Below, one piece after another: positions 9,396 to 19,189 of a stretch of DNA of 64,000 bases (position 1 is the first letter of the stretch; every line of letters begins with the position of its first letter). Location: the NCBI RefSeq assembly GCF_002223055.1, contig NZ_NKFL01000007.1, forward strand, positions 1,116,001 through 1,180,000, given 5' to 3'. Origin of the DNA: Burkholderia sp. HI2500 (GTDB lineage Bacteria; Pseudomonadota; Gammaproteobacteria; Burkholderiales; Burkholderiaceae). Under the pieces are notes generated by a model. It searched no databases, was not told the origin of the DNA, and worked only from the letters and a program-made list of their open reading frames with translations. The position numbers were made by a program, and so were the translations under genes.

Positions 9396-11732
9396 TCAAT
9401 TGCTATAGATCAGACCGCGAGCGGCGCCGTTGACGTAAATCCTGCCATACGTGTTCCAGTCGCCGGCGATCACGCCGGAGTCGCCGAATTGGTGCGCGTC
9501 ATCGTTGAAGCGCGCCCACGTTGCACCTCCGTCGTCGGAATGGTAAATGCCCCAGACGCCGTTCAATGTGCCTTCCACATAGACCGCGGCCGAGTACGAC
9601 GAACCGGTCGGTGCCCTGCCCAACGCGATCACGGTGGCGCCCGGGGTGTCATTGGTCGACGCAAAGACGCCGAGCTTCGTCCAGGTCGCCCCCGAGTCCA
9701 CCGAGTGGTACACGGCCGTGCCGTCGGCCAGCCAGAGATCACCCTCGGCGTTCGGATTGACCGCCATCGACGTATCCCGCCACGCATTCCACGCCAGGTT
9801 CGCGTTCACGGAGCCCTGGCTGAGCGCGAACGTGTGGCCGCCGTCGTTCGAGACGTAGATCTTGCCGCGCTGCCAGCTCCACGGTGCGCCGCCGGAGTCG
9901 TAGGCATAGACCTTGTTCGGGTTCTTGCGGTCCGCGGCCAGGCGGTAGGCACGCGGGAAGCCGTTCCATGTGGCACTGAACGCCGGCAGGTTGGTCGCCG
10001 TCCAGCTGGCGCCATTGTTCGTCGTGTACGACGGCACCGAGTCCGGCGGTGCCCAGGTCACGTTGTTGCGGGACGGGACGACCAGGTTGCCCACGTTGCT
10101 CTGGCTTGCCGCGGCGCCGTTGGGCAGCGTCGCGAACGTCGCCCAGCTATTGCCGCTGTCGCCGGACCAGAAGCCCTTGGTCGCATGGCCGTTGGCGTTG
10201 TCGACGCCTGCGGCGGCGATGTACGTCGGATCGGACCACGACATGTCGGCCGAATTGCCGCTGCTCCACGTGTTCAACGGGCCTTTCGTCGGCCTCGTCG
10301 AGAGGTCCGTATTGACCCACGTGCCGATGTCGCCGGCGCTGTTGATGAAGTTGTACGACGCGCCGGGCGGCGCCGTGACGAGCGCCAGCGTCACGGTTTC
10401 CTCGAGGTTGTCGACCTTGGCGCGCCAGGTTGGCGTGGGCGACGAGGCGTTCATGGTTTCGCAGATGCCGCCGCCGTGGACGTGCATGACGTGATCGCGA
10501 TTGGCCGGGTCGATGGCGACGCTCTCGACCCAGCCGGCGCAGCCACCCGAGGCAGTGCCGGTATGCGGCATGCCGGCCTCGATTTCGCGCCACGTGCTGC
10601 CGCCGTCATCGGATAGCTGGATGGTCTTGCTGGTGTCGCTCCAGCCGGTCATGCCCAGTGCGATGCGGGCGGACGCGCCCAGACCGGAGACGGACAGGCC
10701 GCCAAAGCCGTTGCTGCTGGAGCGGTTGAGCAGCGTCCAGTTGCTGTCGTTGCTTCCGCCGAACTTGTAGAGAGAGCTCGGCCCGCCGATGCCCTGGCCG
10801 ACGCCCGCGTTGAACACCACGTAGAAGTTGCCGTCGGACGTGCGCACGACGTGCGGGATGTAGTAGCCGGACACCGTCGGCGGGACGGGCACCGGCGTCC
10901 ACGAGAAGCCGCCGTTGGTGGACTTGTACAGGGTCGACGTCAGGCCCGCCGCGTTGGCGTAATCCGGGGCGACGGTGGCCCACATGATCCAGGTCGGCTG
11001 GCCGCTACCCTCGCCCGACGTATCGAAGATCACCTGTTCGACGCCGATCGGGGAACTGCCGCCGCTGATCGTGGTGGAGGACAGACCCGTGACCTGCGTC
11101 CAGGTCCGGCCCGAATCGGCACTCTTCCACAGGCCGGCCGTGCGCGATCCGTAGAACAGCGTCGACGGATTGTTCGGGTCGACTTGCAGGCGCTCGCCCG
11201 TGGCGCGGCCGTTGTCGTTGCCGCCCACCGGGAACGGCAGGTCGTAGTGCGTCCAGGTATCGCCGCGGTTGCTCGAGATGTAGATGCGGCCGTTGTGACC
11301 CTGCGTCACGGTAATGCCGGTCACCATGTAGACGAGCTGATCGTTGTTCGGGTCGAGCGCGAGGCTTTCGACGCCGTGGAAATCGCCCTCGCCCGAGCCG
11401 AAACCGACGCCGTCGGTGATGGGCGTCCACGTCGAGTTGGTCGCGTTCCAGCGGTACGCGCCGCCAACGTCGGTACGTGCGTACAGCAGGCTCGCGTTGG
11501 CGGGATGGTAGATCAGGCCGGTGACGTAGCCGCCGCCGCCCCACTTGACGCTGGTCCAGCTGGCCGCCGGCTGGTTGCTGCCGCTGCCATTTCCGCCGAT
11601 CTGACTGCGATTGGCAGCTGAATTGGCGCCCGCATGGATCACACCTGTCGCGCTATCGGATCCGTCACCACAGCCCCATAACGCACACGCCATCGCCGCA
11701 ACGGCGATCCATCGTTGAGAAAACACGGTCAT
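9396..11732 (-). CDS. GH74-type xyloglucanase-like lipoprotein
   Basis: This 778-residue exported protein resembles GH74 endo-xyloglucanases, which cut the beta-1,4-glucan backbone of plant xyloglucan. The N-terminus is a lipoprotein signal with lipobox ALWGC (lipidated Cys21). The two-propeller pattern is visible as many Asp-box repeats (SxDGGxTW forms such as SADSGRTWTQ, SNDGGHTF, SDDGGATW). The family signatures YARTDVGGAYRW near the N-terminus and SAGDIGTWVNTD in the middle hold the likely catalytic Asp pair. The start at 11732 has a good AAGGAC ribosome site. The gene lies 56 bp downstream of the lyase gene and is probably in the same operon. A broader sialidase/BNR-repeat function is less likely. 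Confidence 0.85.
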   Translation of the reverse strand: MTVFSQRWIAVAAMACALWGCGDGSDSATGVIHAGANSAANRSQIGGNGSGSNQPAASWTSVKWGGGGYVTGLIYHPANASLLYARTDVGGAYRWNATNSTWTPITDGVGFGSGEGDFHGVESLALDPNNDQLVYMVTGITVTQGHNGRIYISSNRGDTWTHYDLPFPVGGNDNGRATGERLQVDPNNPSTLFYGSRTAGLWKSADSGRTWTQVTGLSSTTISGGSSPIGVEQVIFDTSGEGSGQPTWIMWATVAPDYANAAGLTSTLYKSTNGGFSWTPVPVPPTVSGYYIPHVVRTSDGNFYVVFNAGVGQGIGGPSSLYKFGGSNDSNWTLLNRSSSNGFGGLSVSGLGASARIALGMTGWSDTSKTIQLSDDGGSTWREIEAGMPHTGTASGGCAGWVESVAIDPANRDHVMHVHGGGICETMNASSPTPTWRAKVDNLEETVTLALVTAPPGASYNFINSAGDIGTWVNTDLSTRPTKGPLNTWSSGNSADMSWSDPTYIAAAGVDNANGHATKGFWSGDSGNSWATFATLPNGAAASQSNVGNLVVPSRNNVTWAPPDSVPSYTTNNGASWTATNLPAFSATWNGFPRAYRLAADRKNPNKVYAYDSGGAPWSWQRGKIYVSNDGGHTFALSQGSVNANLAWNAWRDTSMAVNPNAEGDLWLADGTAVYHSVDSGATWTKLGVFASTNDTPGATVIALGRAPTGSSYSAAVYVEGTLNGVWGIYHSDDGGATWARFNDDAHQFGDSGVIAGDWNTYGRIYVNGAARGLIYSN

Positions 11733-11788
11733 CAGAAGTCCTTATAGAAATAGGTCCATCGCAGGGCCCGCCATCGGGCCCTGCGTGA

Positions 11789-14086
11789 TCAACTCGTCAT
11801 GAGCGACGCAATCTGCGCAGCGCTGAGCGCACCGCGATAGAGGCGGAAATCGTCGATCAGGCCGTGGAACGTGGCGTCGGCACCGTATTGCGATTTGCCC
11901 AGCCAGTTCTGCGTGGTACTGCCCAAGCGGAACGGCGCCTGGAACATCGCCGTGTTGGTGCCGACGGGCGTGCCGTCCACGTAGATCGTGCCGGTCGAAC
12001 CCGATAGCGTGATGGCCACATGCACCCATCGCTTGCTCGGCAGCTCGGTGGGGGCGTCGATGATCTGTTCCGGCGGGCCGTCACCGGGGCCGTTGGCCGT
12101 CATGGCGAAGCGCATGCCGGCCCAGCCGTTGCGCAACTGCCCGCGCGGCGTGAACATCATGTAGCGGTGGAAGCCCGTGCCGAAGTCGAACAGGCGTGCC
12201 CACGTTTGCGCGCCGTTCCAGAACACCCAGCTGGCGAGGGTGAAGTCCGACACGTCGACCAGCAGATCGTCGGGCAACGCGACATACGCGCCCGAGCCGT
12301 TGAGCGAGACCGCGTTACCGTTGTGCCCGGCCGCCCACGTTGCGCCGTTGAGCGTGCCATTGCGCCTGTTGCCCGAGCTATCGGCGGCCGTGATGCCGCT
12401 GCCTTCATCAAACGTGAGGTGCGCGAGCAGCTGCTGCGCCGTGATCACTTTCACTTCGTTGGAGAACGCCGATTCGCCCGCAATCGTTTGCGCTGTCACG
12501 ACATAAAAATACGTGCCGGCAGCGGCTGGCAGATCGGTATAGGTCAGCAGATCGGTGATCCCGCTCTGGATGGTTTTGTACGGCCCGCCGGCAATGGTGG
12601 CGCGCTTCACGTTGTAGCTGACGGCGTTGCTGCTGCCCCACCACGACAGCACCGCCTTGCCCGCGCTCGCGTAGCCGGTCAGGCCGGTCGGCGTTGCGGC
12701 GGGGGTGCCGGGGTCGAGCGTGCAAGTGAGCGTGCCGTAGCCAAGCTGATCGAAGCCGCCACTGTTGGGGCCGTAGTTGCCGCCGCCGCCTTCCGGTGCC
12801 ACCAGTTCGGCAGCGCGCTTGGTGTAAGGCGCCGCCAGACCTTTGCGGTTGATGTAATGGTTGGCCACCAATGCCCAGCAGGGCCGCCCCAGGGCGTCGC
12901 CTCGCCCGCCGGTGGAGAACTGCGTCTGGGTGACGCCGGCGCTGTTCTGGTACGTGACGAAAGGCACCGTGTAGAACGCGCCGTCCGCCTGCTTCAGGTT
13001 GGCCTTGGCCACGTATTCCGCGCCCGCCAGAAAGCGATTGTTGTCATGGCCGTATAGGTCGATGCCCTGATTCCACGCCATCTCGCAAATGGCGCCCGTC
13101 AATGCAATGCCGAGCGTGCTGTGGCCCTGGTCCCGGCCGGCTTCCTGCCATTGCCCGAGGTTGCCGGGATGCAGGTAGTACACGGCTTGCCGGATGCAGC
13201 CGTTGCTGCCGCCGGTCTTGAAATGGGTGACGGCCTCGTTGACGAGCTCGGCATCGTCGCACAGCACGCCGATGGCCAGGATGCACGCGATGTTGGCCAG
13301 GCCCCAGTTGGCCCAGTAGTGCGTGTCCATCGCGGTGTCGATACGGGTCAGGAAAGCATGGCTGACCGGGTAGAAGACCTTGCGCATCATGGCCTGAAAC
13401 GCGGCAAGCCCGGCCGGACTCCAGCCGCTGTAGCCGCGCATGATTTCAGCTGCGTTGGCGAATTCGTAGCCGTAGATGCCGGCGGCGAGCGCCACGTCGC
13501 TGCCGCCAAGCGTCGTCAGCGTCGACGCCCACTGGTCCAGATACTCCACGGCTTTGTCGGCATAGCGTTTGTCGTCCGATACCTTCCAGCGCAGCGCGTC
13601 GCCATAGGCGGCGGCGATGTCGTTGTAGAGCGCGCCGTAGTTCTGACCATGCGTGGGATCATTGCCGCGATAGATGCCGACCTGCGGGTTCGGTTGGTTC
13701 GTCAGGCGCGTGTGACCGTTGGCGACGAGCACGTTCCAGCTGTCGATCCACGGGGAAGCGTGGGCCCCGACTTTAGCGCGCATGCGTTCGAAATCCGCCT
13801 CGGTATGTAGCAACCCGGGATGCGTGAAGGCGCGGGTTTGGGCAGTGCCTGCCGACGCCGCCCCTGCGCCGATACCGTCCGAAGCTGGAACAACGCCGGA
13901 CGCCTGGCTGATGCCGTTTGCCGAAGTACGCTCACCGCCTGTCACCGCGTTGCTTCCGTCGCCGCCGCATCCCGCCAGAAGCGTTGCACCGAGCCCCATC
14001 ACGAAATGGCGTCGTGCAATATTCTCGATGTCGCCGAGTGGGACGATTTCCTCGGATGGCATCGTCGGTGCTCCGTTGTCTCGCAT
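11789..14086 (-). CDS. Alginate/polyuronate lyase-family lipoprotein with FN3 and LamG domains
   Basis: This 765-residue exported protein begins with a twin-Arg-like segment and a lipobox (RRHFVMGLGATLLAGC, lipidated Cys about 40). Residues of roughly 90-460 form an alpha-barrel lyase domain of the alginate-lyase superfamily, with GQWQEAGRDQGHSTLGI as the conserved active-site stretch and HYWANWGLANI upstream. A fibronectin III-like module follows (about 475-560), then a LamG/concanavalin-type carbohydrate-binding domain (about 565-765). The substrate is probably a uronic-acid polymer (alginate or glucuronan), but sequence alone does not fix it. The start at 14086 follows a GGGGAT site. It is the first gene of a lyase-GH74 unit. 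Confidence 0.8.
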   Translation of the reverse strand: MRDNGAPTMPSEEIVPLGDIENIARRHFVMGLGATLLAGCGGDGSNAVTGGERTSANGISQASGVVPASDGIGAGAASAGTAQTRAFTHPGLLHTEADFERMRAKVGAHASPWIDSWNVLVANGHTRLTNQPNPQVGIYRGNDPTHGQNYGALYNDIAAAYGDALRWKVSDDKRYADKAVEYLDQWASTLTTLGGSDVALAAGIYGYEFANAAEIMRGYSGWSPAGLAAFQAMMRKVFYPVSHAFLTRIDTAMDTHYWANWGLANIACILAIGVLCDDAELVNEAVTHFKTGGSNGCIRQAVYYLHPGNLGQWQEAGRDQGHSTLGIALTGAICEMAWNQGIDLYGHDNNRFLAGAEYVAKANLKQADGAFYTVPFVTYQNSAGVTQTQFSTGGRGDALGRPCWALVANHYINRKGLAAPYTKRAAELVAPEGGGGNYGPNSGGFDQLGYGTLTCTLDPGTPAATPTGLTGYASAGKAVLSWWGSSNAVSYNVKRATIAGGPYKTIQSGITDLLTYTDLPAAAGTYFYVVTAQTIAGESAFSNEVKVITAQQLLAHLTFDEGSGITAADSSGNRRNGTLNGATWAAGHNGNAVSLNGSGAYVALPDDLLVDVSDFTLASWVFWNGAQTWARLFDFGTGFHRYMMFTPRGQLRNGWAGMRFAMTANGPGDGPPEQIIDAPTELPSKRWVHVAITLSGSTGTIYVDGTPVGTNTAMFQAPFRLGSTTQNWLGKSQYGADATFHGLIDDFRLYRGALSAAQIASLMTS

Positions 14087-14684
14087 GTTGGGATCCCCAG
14101 TTTTTTAGCTATGGTCGAAGCGAAAAAAAAATGTACGAACCGTTCCGTATTCATCAGGAACGCGTAGCATTCTATCCAGCACGATAGGGAGGCAATCAAG
14201 CGAAAAAAAACATATTCACTCATGACACGCACTTGTCACATCTGTGATGGATGGATTGAGGGATGCGCGAAGCGGCTGGGCACCGCCATGGAACAAAACA
14301 AAGTCGAGCCTGGGCATGATCTGTTGTCCGTAGCGCGCTTACGGCGGAGCACGCCATCTCGAATCCGACGACCCACCTGCCAATAGAAGTTCGGCGTTGA
14401 CGGCTGCGGCCGAACTTGCATCTCTTGTCTCGCTCGGAATACGCGGCCAAAGGCCGCGCATCTCACAACATGCATGGGCGTGCGCCGCACGCCGTGCAGC
14501 AACGTCCGAACCTGATGTATCGTGGCGCGAAGCGTGCGCGTCGCTTCGCCCCTGTGGAAGGTCGTCCATTCCATGACCGCCTGCCCCCGGCGACAGCGCC
14601 CGCACGATCCTGCGCAACACGAAAGGCCGTCCGGCGCCCGTGTAGGTCCGGCGTGCCTCGTTCACCTGTCCGGAATCCGTCGCC
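14087..14684. other. Intergenic region holding the lyase promoter and right flank repeat
   Basis: This 598-bp stretch has no convincing gene. It contains two A-rich runs (about 14124-14132 and 14201-14208) on the lyase promoter side and the 14494-14531 repeat, then host-like GC-rich sequence leading into dhaKL. Confidence 0.5.
14494..14531. repeat. Imperfect 38-bp repeat, right flank of polysaccharide cassette
   Basis: This is the partner of 9199-9236 in the same orientation, with about five mismatches. It suggests that the two-gene cassette was inserted with duplication, or by recombination between related flanks. Confidence 0.55.
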
Positions 14685-16385
14685 ATGAAAAAGCTTGTCA
14701 ACCGCCCGTCCGATGTCGTGCGAGAAATGCTGGAAGGCATCGCGCGGCAGTCGCCGCATGTCGCGATCCTCGGCGACGAGCACGTGCTCGTCCGCCAGCC
14801 GCTGCCCGAGCCCGCGCAGCGCCCCGTCGCCGTCCTCTCCGGCGGCGGCAGCGGCCACGAGCCCGCACACGGCGGCTATGTCGGCGAAGGGATGCTGAGC
14901 GCGGCCGTCTGCGGCGAAGTGTTCACGTCGCCGTCCACCGACGCCGTGCTCGCCGCGATCCGCGCCAGCGCCGGCCCGAACGGCGCACTGCTGATCGTGA
15001 AGAACTACACCGGAGACCGGCTCAACTTCGGGCTGGCCGCCGAACTCGCGCGCGCCGAAGGCATTCCCGTCGAGACGGTCATCGTCGCCGACGACGTGTC
15101 GCTGCGCGGCCGCGTCGAGCGTGGCCAGCGACGCGGGATCGCCGGCACCGTGCTGATCCACAAGCTCGCCGGCGCGGCCGCCGCGCGCGGGCTGCCGCTC
15201 GCCCGCGTCGCGGCGATCGCGCGCGACGCGGCGGCCGAACTCGGCACGATGGGCGTCGCGCTCGACGGCTGCACGATCCCGGGCGCCGACAAGTCGGGCT
15301 TCAGCCTCGGCGATCACGAGATCGAGCTCGGCCTCGGCATCCATGGCGAGAAAGGCGTCGAACGTCGCGCACCGTTGCCTGCCGATGCGCTGGCCGACAC
15401 GCTGCTGTCGAGCATCGTCGCCGATCTCGTGCTCGACCGCGGCGAACGCGTCGCGCTGTTCGTCAACGGCCTCGGCGCGACGCCGGACATGGAGCTCGCG
15501 ATCGTGCTGCGCGCCGCGCACGACAACCTGCACCGGCGCGGCCTCGTCGTCGCACGCGCGTGGGCCGGCACGTTCCTCTCGGCGCTGAACATGCCCGGCT
15601 GCTCGATCTCGGTGCTGCGACTGAACGACGAACGCGCGGTGCTGCTCGACGCGCCGACGCAGGCGCGCGCATGGCCGGGCGGCGGCGCGGTGAATACGCA
15701 GATCCGCGCGGCCTCGGCCGCCGTGCAGGAAGCGCCGTTGCCGCCGCTCGATGCGGCCGGCCGCGCGTGGGCCGCGCGCCTGCAACCGGCGCTGCACGCG
15801 GTCGCGCAGACGCTGATCGATCACGAGCAGACGCTGACCGACCTCGACGCGGCGGCCGGCGACGGCGATCTCGGCGCGAGCATGCTGCGCGCGGCGGAAG
15901 CGATCCTCGCACTGCCGGAAGGCGCGTACGGCACGCCGGCCGGCGCACTCTCGGCGCTCGGCGCCGCGTTGCGCCGCGCGATCGCCGGCAGTTCGGGGCC
16001 GTTCTATGCAACCGCACTGCTGCGCGCGTCGCGCCGGCTGGCCGAGATCGCCGAGCCGTCGGCGCGTGACTGGGCCGCGGCGTTCCGCGGCGCGGTGGAT
16101 TCGATCAGCGAACTGGGCGGCGCGCATGCCGGCGACCGGACGATGCTCGATGCGCTGATCCCGGCCGTCGCGGCATTCGAGCGTGCGCTCGACAACGATC
16201 GCGATCCCGCCAGCGCGTGGGCCGCGGCAGTCGAAGCCGCCGAGCACGGCGCGCAGGAAACCGCACGCATGACGCCGCGCGCCGGGCGCGCCAGCTATCT
16301 CGGCGAACGCGCGATCGGCACGCCGGACGGCGGCGCGGTGGCGGTGTCGTATTGGCTGCGTGCGTTGCAGGCGCACATCGGGTGA
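14685..16385 (+). CDS. dhaKL: ATP-dependent dihydroxyacetone kinase (fused DhaK-DhaL)
   Basis: This 566-residue fusion phosphorylates dihydroxyacetone to DHAP using ATP. The N-terminal DhaK domain (about 1-330) shows LSGGGSGHEPAHGGYVG and GIHGEKG, with the substrate-binding His at residue 220. The C-terminal DhaL domain (about 360-566) shows the Mg-ATP motif LDAAAGDGDLG and ELGGAHAGDRTMLDAL. A PTS-dependent system would have separate subunits, so the fusion points to the ATP-using type. The ATG at 14685 has only a weak ribosome site. No glycerol genes are adjacent. Confidence 0.93.
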   Translation: MKKLVNRPSDVVREMLEGIARQSPHVAILGDEHVLVRQPLPEPAQRPVAVLSGGGSGHEPAHGGYVGEGMLSAAVCGEVFTSPSTDAVLAAIRASAGPNGALLIVKNYTGDRLNFGLAAELARAEGIPVETVIVADDVSLRGRVERGQRRGIAGTVLIHKLAGAAAARGLPLARVAAIARDAAAELGTMGVALDGCTIPGADKSGFSLGDHEIELGLGIHGEKGVERRAPLPADALADTLLSSIVADLVLDRGERVALFVNGLGATPDMELAIVLRAAHDNLHRRGLVVARAWAGTFLSALNMPGCSISVLRLNDERAVLLDAPTQARAWPGGGAVNTQIRAASAAVQEAPLPPLDAAGRAWAARLQPALHAVAQTLIDHEQTLTDLDAAAGDGDLGASMLRAAEAILALPEGAYGTPAGALSALGAALRRAIAGSSGPFYATALLRASRRLAEIAEPSARDWAAAFRGAVDSISELGGAHAGDRTMLDALIPAVAAFERALDNDRDPASAWAAAVEAAEHGAQETARMTPRAGRASYLGERAIGTPDGGAVAVSYWLRALQAHIG

Positions 16386-16516
16386 GGGTCGAAGGCGCGC
16401 CATCGGTGTCGCGCCTTCAATGCATCGGCACGCGAGACGCCACACCGCGTCACGTGCCGATGTCGAGGATCGTTGCGATGTCGGGCGGCATCACCTCTGT
16501 GCCCATCCGCAATCAA

Positions 16517-16978
16517 TCAGCCCGTCTTCGTCCGCCCGGGCAACAACGCCGCACCAACCACCGCCACGGCGAAACTCGCAAGCCAGCACCAATAGCCGAT
16601 CGCGTCGAGATGCACGGGCTCGACGTTCCCGGCTTCGTCGACGGCAATCTGGTGCTGCGACAGGAAGCTCATCCCGAACAGCAACGCCAGACCGGCCAGC
16701 ATGACCGCCTGCGCGCGGTAACGCTTCGCGGTCAGCAGCCAGGCGGCGAACACGAGCGGATTTGCGAGCCATGCATAGATACCGCCGAGCACGCCCATCC
16801 AGCCCGTCAACAGTACCTGCCAGCCGTCGGCCCATGGATGCGGAGCGGGCGCGCCGGTGCGGAACGGCGCGGTGAACATGGCGACCAGATAGAGCAGCAC
16901 GCTGATCGCGAGCAACACGGTCGTGGCGCGGCCCATCGGCGGGCGAACGGGCGCGGTGGCGGACGTCGATGGTTTCAT
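16517..16978 (-). CDS. Hypothetical inner-membrane protein
   Basis: This is a 153-residue protein with about four hydrophobic segments (around 20-40, 60-85, 88-110 and 128-148 by eye). The function is not recognised. The start is set at the ATG at 16978 (MKPSTSATAP). An upstream GTG at 17020 would add 14 Pro/Arg-rich residues. No strong ribosome site distinguishes them. It stands between dhaKL and a DUF1330 gene without obvious coupling. Confidence 0.6.
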   Translation of the reverse strand: MKPSTSATAPVRPPMGRATTVLLAISVLLYLVAMFTAPFRTGAPAPHPWADGWQVLLTGWMGVLGGIYAWLANPLVFAAWLLTAKRYRAQAVMLAGLALLFGMSFLSQHQIAVDEAGNVEPVHLDAIGYWCWLASFAVAVVGAALLPGRTKTG

Positions 16979-17036
16979 CGTCGGGCCGGGCGGCCGGCGT
17001 CGCGGCGCGCCGCCGGACACACCGTATGCACGTCGC

Positions 17037-17324
17037 TCAGACGCCTTCGACCAGCACGGCGCGATAGCGCGCGCCCTTGAAGCGGTGCTGGGCGACGGCC
17101 TGATATTCCGGGCCGTGATACCACGCGTGCGCCGCTTCCTTCGACGGGAACTCGACGATCACGACGCCTTCCGGTCCTTCGCCCTCGAGCGTTTCCTGCG
17201 GCCCGTAGGCTGCGAGCACCTTCACCGGATGCCCGGCGAGCGTTGCGCCAACCTTGCTCTGGTAGAGGTCGAATTCCTGCTGGTCCTGCATGCTTTCACG
17301 TGTAAACACGATGTAGGTGGCCAA
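17037..17324 (-). CDS. DUF1330 family protein
   Basis: This is a 95-residue protein of the ferredoxin-like DUF1330 family, whose role is unknown. The typical pattern is present: a short N-terminal strand (ATYIVFT), VKVLAAYGPQETLEGEGPEGVVIVEF, then AAHAWYHGPEYQ. The start is a TTG at 17324, preceded at the right distance by AGGAG. No ATG gives a full domain, so the rare TTG start is supported by the ribosome site and by family length. Confidence 0.78.
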   Translation of the reverse strand: MATYIVFTRESMQDQQEFDLYQSKVGATLAGHPVKVLAAYGPQETLEGEGPEGVVIVEFPSKEAAHAWYHGPEYQAVAQHRFKGARYRAVLVEGV

Positions 17325-17535
17325 GATGCGTGCTCCTGATGCGCTGCGTGGAAAGGGGATGGGACGGCCGCGCATCGCCTGGTCCGGCGAACGGCACGCG
17401 ACCTGCCAGCAGCTTACAGGGGTTTGCCGACGAACGTCGGGGCTGGCCGGGTGCGCATCCGGCCGGCTTGCCGCGTGCGACAACGGTCACCCGCGTACGG
17501 ATCCTGCCGCGCGCGGATGACCGGAACGGAGGCCG

Positions 17536-18396
17536 TCACGCAAGCGTCGCGGTGGCCTGCATCGTCAGCCAACCGTCGCGATCCTTCGCCCACAGCTCGA
17601 TCGTCCGGCCGTCATCCGACGGCTTGCCGCACAGCGTGAACGGCTCCCCGTCGAACGTCGGGCGCACCGCGCGAAACGCGAAGCTCGCGAGCGTCGCGTC
17701 GGGCCGTTCGCGGTGCACGAGATCGACGAGCAGCGTCGCGATCAGCGGGCCGTGCACGACGAGCCCCGGATAGCCTTCCTCCTGCGTCACGTAGCTGCGG
17801 TCGTAGTGGATGCGGTGACCGTTGAAGGTCAGCGCCGAATAGCGGAACAGCATCACGGCGTCGGCCGTGACCGTGCGCGACCACGTCTCGCCTGCCGGCG
17901 CCGCGACCGGCTTCGGCGCCGGCGAGCCCGGCTGCGGCGCATCGCGATAGACGATGTCGTGCTCTTCCTCGACGCACAACGCGCCGTCACACTCGATCCG
18001 GTGCTGCACCGTCACGAAGACGAGCCGGCCGCTGCGGCCCGTCTTGTCCTCGATGTTCTCGATCGTCGATTCGCGCGTCGCGCGCCGGCCTGTACGTAGC
18101 GGCGCATGGAACGTCAGGCGGCCGCCGGCCCACATGCGGCGCGGCAGCGGCACGGGCGGCAGGAAGCCGCCGCGCTTCGGATGGCCATCGGGGCCGACTT
18201 CGGCCAGCGGCGCGACGGGCAGGAAATAGAGCCAGTGCCACATCGGCGGCACGACGTCGCCGGGCGGCGGGCGGTCAAGCGTGGCGGCTAGCGCGTTCAG
18301 CGGGAACGCGGCGATGTCGTCGCCGAGCGTTTCGGTCTTGCCCAGCCATGCGTCGAGCGACGCCTGGCCAGGGGGCTGCGAGGATGAAAGGGACAC
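17536..18396 (-). CDS. MaoC/FAS1-like hydratase-dehydratase (HTD2-like)
   Basis: This 286-residue protein resembles the double hot-dog hydroxyacyl-thioester dehydratases and mesaconyl-C4-CoA hydratases. It has an N-terminal FAS1-type half (PPMWHWLYFLP, GFLPPVPLPRRMWAGG) and a C-terminal MaoC-like half with the catalytic-type stretch LTFNGHRIHYDRSY, followed by YPGLVVHGPL. It should hydrate or dehydrate a CoA thioester; the substrate is unknown. The start is the GTG at 18396, with GGAG 9 bp upstream. An upstream in-frame start would add non-family sequence. It diverges from the marR operon. Confidence 0.82.
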   Translation of the reverse strand: MSLSSSQPPGQASLDAWLGKTETLGDDIAAFPLNALAATLDRPPPGDVVPPMWHWLYFLPVAPLAEVGPDGHPKRGGFLPPVPLPRRMWAGGRLTFHAPLRTGRRATRESTIENIEDKTGRSGRLVFVTVQHRIECDGALCVEEEHDIVYRDAPQPGSPAPKPVAAPAGETWSRTVTADAVMLFRYSALTFNGHRIHYDRSYVTQEEGYPGLVVHGPLIATLLVDLVHRERPDATLASFAFRAVRPTFDGEPFTLCGKPSDDGRTIELWAKDRDGWLTMQATATLA

Positions 18397-18666
18397 GTGC
18401 GGAATCTCCGGGTGGCTTGCAACGGCCTCAATATGCACGCCGCGCGCCGTTTCGCGAAACCGGATTTCCCGAACCCCGGCTTCGAACCTGCCTGACCTGC
18501 CGAGCGGCCCGGCCGGACGACTTTCGTCTGACCATTCGATCGCAGCCGCCAAACGCACCACCCGTGCCGGCAAAACCTTACAGCTTGACCATCCCCGGCA
18601 CGCCGCCTAAATTGCTTCAAACGGGCTGGCCGAACCGCGTGCGACGTGTCATCCGGGTGACAAAAA

Positions 18667-18682
18667 CGATAGTTTGCTATCG
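18667..18682. promoter_or_regulatory. Candidate MarR operator
   Basis: The perfect inverted repeat CGATAG-TTTG-CTATCG lies 27 bp upstream of the marR start in an AT-richer stretch. Size and position fit autorepression of the marR-efflux operon. Operator function is inferred. Confidence 0.6.
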
Positions 18683-18709
18683 AATTAATTTGCCCCTATC
18701 ATCTCGCCC

Positions 18710-19189
18710 ATGACCAATCTGCACGACCTCCGCCTCGCCGTCAGCAGCCTTCTCGTGCTGTCCGCGCGCAAGTGGCGCCGCACCAGTGACGGCGTGCTGA
18801 CCGCGTACAACGTGTCCGAGGCGTGCGCGACGCCGCTGCTGATCGCCGGACGCCTCGGCGAAGGCGTGCGCCAGGGCACGCTCGCCGAATACGTCGGCAT
18901 CGAGGGGCCATCGCTCGTGCGCCTGCTCGACCAGCTGTGCGCGGCCGGCCTCGCGCGTCGCGACGAGGATCCGCACGACCGCCGCGCGAAAACGATCTCG
19001 CTGACGGCCGCCGGCCGCGCGGTCACCGCGAAGATGGAGGAAGACCTCCGCGTGCTGCGCGCGCAGGTGCTCAAGGGTGTCACGCGCGCCGATCTCGAAG
19101 CGACGCTGCGCGTGCTCGACGCGTTCAATGCGTCCGAGTCGCACACGCCCGCCGCACGCGCCTCCCACACCGGTGACGCCACGTCATGA
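18710..19189 (+). CDS. MarR-family transcriptional repressor
   Basis: This 159-residue winged-helix regulator is the first gene of an efflux operon. The recognition region (QGTLAEYVGIEGPSLVRLLDQL) and the wing DPHDRRAKTISLTAAG are typical of MarR proteins. It probably represses its own operon through the palindrome at 18667-18682 until an aromatic or phenolic ligand binds, which is the usual mode of the family. Its stop overlaps the next start (ATGA), so the genes are coupled. Confidence 0.9.
   Translation: MTNLHDLRLAVSSLLVLSARKWRRTSDGVLTAYNVSEACATPLLIAGRLGEGVRQGTLAEYVGIEGPSLVRLLDQLCAAGLARRDEDPHDRRAKTISLTAAGRAVTAKMEEDLRVLRAQVLKGVTRADLEATLRVLDAFNASESHTPAARASHTGDATS

Noticed and set aside
17294..17308. 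Sequence resembling the chromosome 1 type parS (TTTCACGTG)
   Set aside because: The right half has an extra base (TGTAAAC), breaking the symmetry, and it lies inside the DUF1330 coding region. Treated as chance.
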